From NCBI RefSeq assembly GCF_005080785.1, contig NZ_CP032998.1, forward strand, positions 44,679-108,678: a stretch of 64,000 nt of DNA, in the 5' to 3' direction. Below are positions 59,429 to 64,000 of this stretch, piece after piece; position 1 is the stretch's first letter, and each line of letters begins with the position of its first letter. The DNA is from Buchnera aphidicola (Stegophylla sp.). Its GTDB lineage: Bacteria > Pseudomonadota > Gammaproteobacteria > Enterobacterales > Enterobacteriaceae. The translations under genes were made by a program, and so were the position numbers. The notes below the pieces were generated by a model, which was given only the letters and a program-made list of their open reading frames with translations, was not told the origin of the DNA and did not search any database.

Positions 59429-62242
59429 TTATACAAATTGACGTTTTTCTCCATGACCATATATATTTTTATTACATCGATCACATAGATTTTTATCTTG
59501 TTTATATATATTATTTTGATTAAAATAATTCCAACATCTTGGACATTTTATACCTAAATATTTTTTTATTTTTATTTTGAATTTTTTGTTTTTTTTGTTT
59601 ATATCAATATTTATATGTATATTTTTATAATGTTTAATTTTTACTTGAGATACTAAAAATATAAATTTTAATTCGTTTTTAAATATTTTTAAGGTATTAT
59701 ATAATTTTTGATTTATATATAGCGTCATAGAAGTTTCTAATGAACTTTTAATTTTTTTATTTTTTTTTTTTTTTTCTATTATTTTATTTACTTCTGATTT
59801 AATCGTAAATAATTGAATCCATATTTTATTTTTAATTATATTATTATCTAATAAATTGTCATATGGTAAATTTAACCATTCTTCAGTAAATAAACAATTA
59901 TTATTTTTTTCTGGTAAGTAATTCCATATTTCATCTGCTGTAAATGATAAAATTGGTGTGATCCATCTAACTATAGAATGTATAATATAATACATAGCAG
60001 TTTGACAACTTCGTCTTAAAAGACTATTTTTATTTGTTGTATATTGCCTATCTTTAATAATGTCTAAATAAAAAGATCCTAATTCTACTGAACAAAATTT
60101 AATTATTTTTTGAACTATTTCATAAAATTTATAATTGTTATATAATTGAATAATTTTTTTTTGTATCACTTGGGTTTGGTGAATAATCCATTTATCTAAA
60201 ATTATCATGTTAGAAAAACTTATTTTATGTATATTGGGTTGAAAATCATAAATATTTGCTAATAAAAATCTACTTGTATTACGAATTTTTCTATAATTAT
60301 CGGATATTTGGTATAATATTTTTTTTGATATGATAACATCATTAGTATAATTTGTTGAGGCCACCCATAATCGTAATATATCTGCTCCGAAAGATTCTAT
60401 AATTTCATTAGGAGTAATAATATTACCTATAGATTTTGACATTTTTTTCCCTTCTTTATCCATAGCAAAACCGTGTGTTAATAATTCTTGATATGGTATT
60501 GGTTTATTAATTGCTTGGGATATAATTAATGATGACATAAACCATCCTCTATATTGATCAGGTCCTTCTAAATACATATTAGTAATATTTTTTTGATTTT
60601 CTAAATTATATATTTTTAAAGTTTGTGTACATCCTGATTCAAACCATACGTCTAATATGTCATTGGATTTGTTATATTTTTTATAATCTTTTTTTATGAT
60701 GTCTTTTTTTTTTATTTTCCACCATATTTCTGATCCTTTTAGATTAATGATATTTAATATTTTTTTAATTATGTTGTTTGTTTCAGGGTGTAATGTTCCT
60801 TTTTTTTTATGTGTAAAGATTGGAATTGGTATTCCCCATGTTCTTTGTCTTGATATACACCAATCGGGTCGATTAATTAACATATTTTTCATTAAACTAT
60901 GACCCCATTTAGGAATCCATGTTACTTGATTGATTTGATTAATTGATTCTTCTTTTATTTTACTATTTTCAATATTAATAAACCATTGTGAAGTGGCTCG
61001 GAAAATAATAGGTGTTTTATGTCTCCAACAGTGGGGATAGGAATGCGTAATTGTATTTTCATATAATAATAAATTATTATTTTTAATTAAATTTATGATA
61101 ATTTTATTACTTGTAAATATATTTTTTTTATTGATAGTGTGGTGTATGTTATTTTTATAATAACCTTTTGAATTGATAATATTTGTAATATTTATGTTAT
61201 ATTTTTTGCTAATTATGTAGTCGTCTGGTCCATAATCAGGTGCTATATGTACAGCTCCTGTTCCGGAATCTGAATTAACATGATGAGATAGTATGATTGG
61301 TAATTGAAAGTTAAGAAAGGGATGTAAAAATTTAGTAAATTCTAATTTTTTTCCTATTATTGTACTAACTACAGTCCATTGTTTGATGTTTATTTTTTTC
61401 ATTACATTTAGGACTAATTTTTTTTCTACAATTATGTAGTATTTTTTTAATTTTATTAATTGATATTTAAAATAAGGATGTACTGCAATAGCTCGATTTG
61501 CAGGAAGAGTCCATGGTGTTGTTGTCCAAATTAATATATATATTGGATATATTAATTGGATAGGTATTATTTTTTTAAAAATATTATTGTTTATTATTTT
61601 AAACATCATTATAATTGATTCTGAAATTTTATTATGATATTCGACTTCTGCGTCTGCTAAAGATGATTGACAATTTAAACACCAATGAACTGGTTTAAAT
61701 CCTTTATATAAGTGTTTGTTTTTAATAATTGTATTTAAATTTTTAATAACGTTTGATTCAAATTTGGGGCTCATAGTTAATTCAAAGTTTTTCCAATTGG
61801 CGAATATACCCAATCGTATAAAATCTTTTTTTTGTTTTTTCACTTGTTTCATTGCATAATTTCGACATAAATTTCGAAATTTATTTTTTGTTATATTTTG
61901 ATTTGGTGTACCAAATTTTTGTTCAATGATATGTTCAATGGGTAGTCCATGACAATCCCAAATGGGGGTATATGGAGTATTAAATCCGGATAGAGTTTTA
62001 GATTTAATAATAATATCTTTTAAAATTTTATTTATAGCATGTCCAATATGAATATTGCCGTTAGCATATGGTGGTCCATCATGAAGTAAGAAAATTTTTT
62101 TTTTTTGATTTTTTTGTCTAATTATTTGGTATATATCATATTTTTGCCATTTTTTGAGAATATTAGGTTCTTGGATTGTTAAATTTCCTTTCATTGGAAA
62201 ATTAGTTTTTGGTAAATTGAGTGTGTTTTTATAATGATTCAT
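59429..62242 (-). CDS. ileS: Isoleucyl-tRNA synthetase
   Basis: Large class I enzyme with editing. The 937 residues equal E. coli (938). Motifs: HDGPPYANGNIHIGHAINK near 54, the editing-domain TTPWTLPANRAIAVHP near 235 and GTGAVHIAPDYGPDDY near 324, KMSKS as GKKMSKSIGN near 605, and a C-terminal zinc site CPRCWNYF / CDRCNKN near 899-925. A16 (59760-59775) and A12 (62095-62106) runs encode lysine clusters in frame. lspA and ispH, its E. coli neighbours downstream, are absent. Confidence 0.97.
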   Translation of the reverse strand: MNHYKNTLNLPKTNFPMKGNLTIQEPNILKKWQKYDIYQIIRQKNQKKKIFLLHDGPPYANGNIHIGHAINKILKDIIIKSKTLSGFNTPYTPIWDCHGLPIEHIIEQKFGTPNQNITKNKFRNLCRNYAMKQVKKQKKDFIRLGIFANWKNFELTMSPKFESNVIKNLNTIIKNKHLYKGFKPVHWCLNCQSSLADAEVEYHNKISESIIMMFKIINNNIFKKIIPIQLIYPIYILIWTTTPWTLPANRAIAVHPYFKYQLIKLKKYYIIVEKKLVLNVMKKINIKQWTVVSTIIGKKLEFTKFLHPFLNFQLPIILSHHVNSDSGTGAVHIAPDYGPDDYIISKKYNINITNIINSKGYYKNNIHHTINKKNIFTSNKIIINLIKNNNLLLYENTITHSYPHCWRHKTPIIFRATSQWFINIENSKIKEESINQINQVTWIPKWGHSLMKNMLINRPDWCISRQRTWGIPIPIFTHKKKGTLHPETNNIIKKILNIINLKGSEIWWKIKKKDIIKKDYKKYNKSNDILDVWFESGCTQTLKIYNLENQKNITNMYLEGPDQYRGWFMSSLIISQAINKPIPYQELLTHGFAMDKEGKKMSKSIGNIITPNEIIESFGADILRLWVASTNYTNDVIISKKILYQISDNYRKIRNTSRFLLANIYDFQPNIHKISFSNMIILDKWIIHQTQVIQKKIIQLYNNYKFYEIVQKIIKFCSVELGSFYLDIIKDRQYTTNKNSLLRRSCQTAMYYIIHSIVRWITPILSFTADEIWNYLPEKNNNCLFTEEWLNLPYDNLLDNNIIKNKIWIQLFTIKSEVNKIIEKKKKNKKIKSSLETSMTLYINQKLYNTLKIFKNELKFIFLVSQVKIKHYKNIHINIDINKKNKKFKIKIKKYLGIKCPRCWNYFNQNNIYKQDKNLCDRCNKNIYGHGEKRQFV

Positions 62243-62435
62243 TGGATCCTTATTATTTTTGAATATAATATAGATTTTAGAGTTTTACATTGTTATATTT
62301 ATTATTTATTTTTTATATTAATAATATTGTGTAAAAATTTTTTATATTGAAAAAATAAATTTTATTTTTATAAATATTGTTATAATTATTGTTATATATT
62401 GGGTAAGAATGTTTGACATGCAATGAGAGGCTAAT

Positions 62436-62687
62436 ATGGCGAATATTAAATCGTCTAAACAACATAATATAAAATCTCAAAGAAAACGATGTTATAACAC
62501 CAGTCGAAAATCGATGTTACGTACTTTTATGAAAAAAGTATTTTTAGCTATTACTTTAAAAAAAAAAAATATTGCTATGAAGGAATTTTATCATGTTCAA
62601 TCTATTTTAGATAGATTGGCGATGAAAAAAATAATACATAAAAATACAGTATCACAATATAAATTGCGTTTTATTTTTAACAATTAA
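62436..62687 (+). CDS. rpsT: 30S ribosomal protein S20
   Basis: 16S rRNA-binding protein of helical structure. The 83 residues (E. coli 87) begin MANIKSSKQHNIKSQRKR and have NTSRKSMLRTFMKKV; the C terminus is weakly conserved (KKIIHKNTVSQYKLRF). GAGGCTAATATG provides the ribosome-binding site. Its 3' end plus downstream sequence is partly duplicated just after the gene. Confidence 0.96.
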   Translation: MANIKSSKQHNIKSQRKRCYNTSRKSMLRTFMKKVFLAITLKKKNIAMKEFYHVQSILDRLAMKKIIHKNTVSQYKLRFIFNN

Positions 62688-62798
62688 TCATTTATTTTGA
62701 ATGTAGGTGTGTGTTGGGGGGGATAGATTAGCGATGCAAAATAATACATAACAATACAGTATCACAATATAAATTGCTAACAATTAATCATTTATTTT
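62611..62798. repeat. Decayed direct repeat of the rpsT 3' end
   Basis: 62611-62698 (last rpsT codons and 3' flank) recurs at 62723-62798. Blocks such as AATACAGTATCACAATATAA and AACAATTAATCATTTATTTT are identical; the second copy has 12 bases deleted and a few substitutions. The 24-base spacer (62699-62722) is G-rich and ends in seven G. Confidence 0.9.
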
Positions 62799-62875
62799 TT
62801 ATTTTAGCAGTGTTATTTTTTAATAAAATTATTACTTCATATAGTTGTTTGTATTATGAAGAAATATAATAAATA

Positions 62876-64000
62876 TTATTTTGTTAAGTTTTCAAAAAAT
62901 TTTTTAATACCGTCAAAGAATCTTTTTGATTTAGGGTTATTATTTGTTTGATTATTATAATTTAAACTTTTTTCTAGTTTTTTAATAATGTTTTTTTGTT
63001 TTTCATTCAATTGTACTGGTGTTTCGACTATAATTCGACATATTAAATCTCCTATTTTATTAGTACGAATTGAATGAATTCCTTTCCCTTTAATCCGGAG
63101 TAATTTTCCAGATTGCGTTTCCGAAGGTATTTTAATTTTTATTTTTCCATGTAATGTAGGTACTTCTATGGTGCCGCCTAAAACAGCCATACAAAAATTG
63201 ATTGGAATATCACAATATAAATTATTTTCTTTTCTTTCAAAAATGGGGTGTTTTTTTATTATAATTTGAACATACAGATCACCAGGTAATGTTCTGTTTG
63301 GTCCTGTTTGACCTTCATTGGGGATTTTAATTTTATCATTAGTTTCTATACCGGATGGAATATTAACTAATATTTTTTTGTTAAATGGAACTTTACCTTT
63401 TCCTTGACATGATAAGCATGGGTTAGTAATGATTTTCCCTTTGCCTTGACAATATGAACATGTTTGTTGAACGGTAAAAAAACCTTGTTTTGTATATGTT
63501 TGGCCACGACCATGGCATACGTGACATGTATCTAAGGCTTTTCCTAATTTAGATCCACTTCCATAACATGCAGTACATTTTTTGGTTGATGGTATTAATA
63601 TTTCTTTACTCGTACCTTGAACTGATTCTTCTAAATTAATTTCTAGATTATATTGTAGATCTGATCCTTTTTGATTTTTTTTTTGGTAGCTATGACTATT
63701 TCCGAATATATCACTAAAAACATCTCCAAATATGTCTCCAAAATCTGCATTAGAGTGAGAAAAGTGATTTTCAAATGGGTTTTCGGTATTGTTGTTATTG
63801 TATTCAAAATTGGCATGTCCATATTGATCATATGCTTCTCTTTTTTGGGGATTAATTAATATTTCGTATGCTTCTTTAATTATTTTAAACTTTTTTTCTG
63901 AATTTTTATTACCTTGATTTCGATCAGGGTGGTATTTCATGGCTAATTTTTTATATGATTTTTTTATTTCGCGAGAGTTCGCGGTTTTAGAAATTCCTAA
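62876..64000 (-). CDS. dnaJ: Chaperone protein DnaJ, 5' end beyond the window
   Basis: Hsp40 co-chaperone that delivers substrates to DnaK and stimulates its ATPase. The frame stays open to the window edge and there encodes [20 protein letters not shown], so about nine N-terminal codons are missing; the internal ATG at 63940 is not the start. Visible are the J-domain HPD motif (YHPDRNQG), a glycine/phenylalanine-like linker, four zinc-finger repeats ([32 protein letters not shown]) and the C-terminal substrate-binding domain. dnaK is expected upstream. Confidence 0.97.
   Translation of the reverse strand, partial: LGISKTANSREIKKSYKKLAMKYHPDRNQGNKNSEKKFKIIKEAYEILINPQKREAYDQYGHANFEYNNNNTENPFENHFSHSNADFGDIFGDVFSDIFGNSHSYQKKNQKGSDLQYNLEINLEESVQGTSKEILIPSTKKCTACYGSGSKLGKALDTCHVCHGRGQTYTKQGFFTVQQTCSYCQGKGKIITNPCLSCQGKGKVPFNKKILVNIPSGIETNDKIKIPNEGQTGPNRTLPGDLYVQIIIKKHPIFERKENNLYCDIPINFCMAVLGGTIEVPTLHGKIKIKIPSETQSGKLLRIKGKGIHSIRTNKIGDLICRIIVETPVQLNEKQKNIIKKLEKSLNYNNQTNNNPKSKRFFDGIKKFFENLTK

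Noticed and set aside
1-64000. CRISPR arrays, insertion sequences, prophage or toxin-antitoxin systems
   Set aside because: No spaced direct repeats, transposase or phage-like frames, or matching small gene pairs were seen; every sizeable frame is explained by a housekeeping or biosynthetic gene.

Overview
The window is a stretch of a strongly reduced, extremely AT-rich gammaproteobacterial chromosome, and the gene set and order point to Buchnera aphidicola, the obligate endosymbiont of aphids. The grounds are enterobacterial-type proteins of near-normal length, many lysine/asparagine/isoleucine substitutions, long A/T homopolymers, almost no regulatory genes, no mobile elements, and collinearity with E. 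coli blocks (rpoD-dnaG-rpsU, ptsHI-crr, hisGDCBHAFI, thrS-infC-rpmI-rplT-pheST, carAB-dapB-ileS-rpsT). The host aphid cannot be named from the sequence. TAA, TAG and TGA all act as stops, so the code is standard.

Layout. 1-10 kb: argH (+) converges on rpoD-dnaG-rpsU (-), then tsaD (+), ribB (-) and ptsH-ptsI-crr (-). 10-16.3 kb: a gene-poor stretch with a tRNA-Val/tRNA-Lys unit (-), gltX (+), rpmB-rpmG (-), ppa (-), the RNase P RNA gene rnpB (-) and a frameshifted rsmI (-). 16.3-23.5 kb: talA-tkt-dapE (+), dapA and aroC (-), smrB (+). 23.7-30.8 kb: a complete eight-gene histidine operon (+). 31-39.5 kb: gnd and metG (+), tilS and tRNA-Val (-), ribE and tyrS (+), sufA (-), aroH (+). 39.7-46.3 kb: thrS-infC-rpmI-rplT-pheS-pheT (+). 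46.9-53.9 kb: glyQ-glyS (-), rplY and tRNA-Pro (+), yabI (-), rsmA-apaH (+). 53.9-64 kb: ileS, dapB, carA-carB (-), rpsT (+) and the 5'-truncated dnaJ (-).

Functionally it combines translation (seven aminoacyl-tRNA synthetases, ribosomal proteins, IF3, tRNA modification, RNase P) with nutrition for the host: histidine (complete), parts of lysine (dapA, dapB, dapE), the shared aromatic pathway (aroH, aroC), arginine (argH, carAB) and riboflavin (ribB, ribE), fed by the PTS and the pentose phosphate enzymes Gnd, TalA and Tkt.

I found no undescribed multi-gene system, CRISPR, prophage or mobile element. The points worth a second look are decay and expression features: a 28-nt homopolymer inside RNase P RNA, an A11 tract that breaks rsmI, in-frame A15 and A16 tracts in dapB and ileS, a 50-nt perfect palindrome after argH, a decayed duplication of the rpsT 3' end with a G-rich spacer, a conserved AUU start for infC, and a retained tRNA-Pro(GGG).
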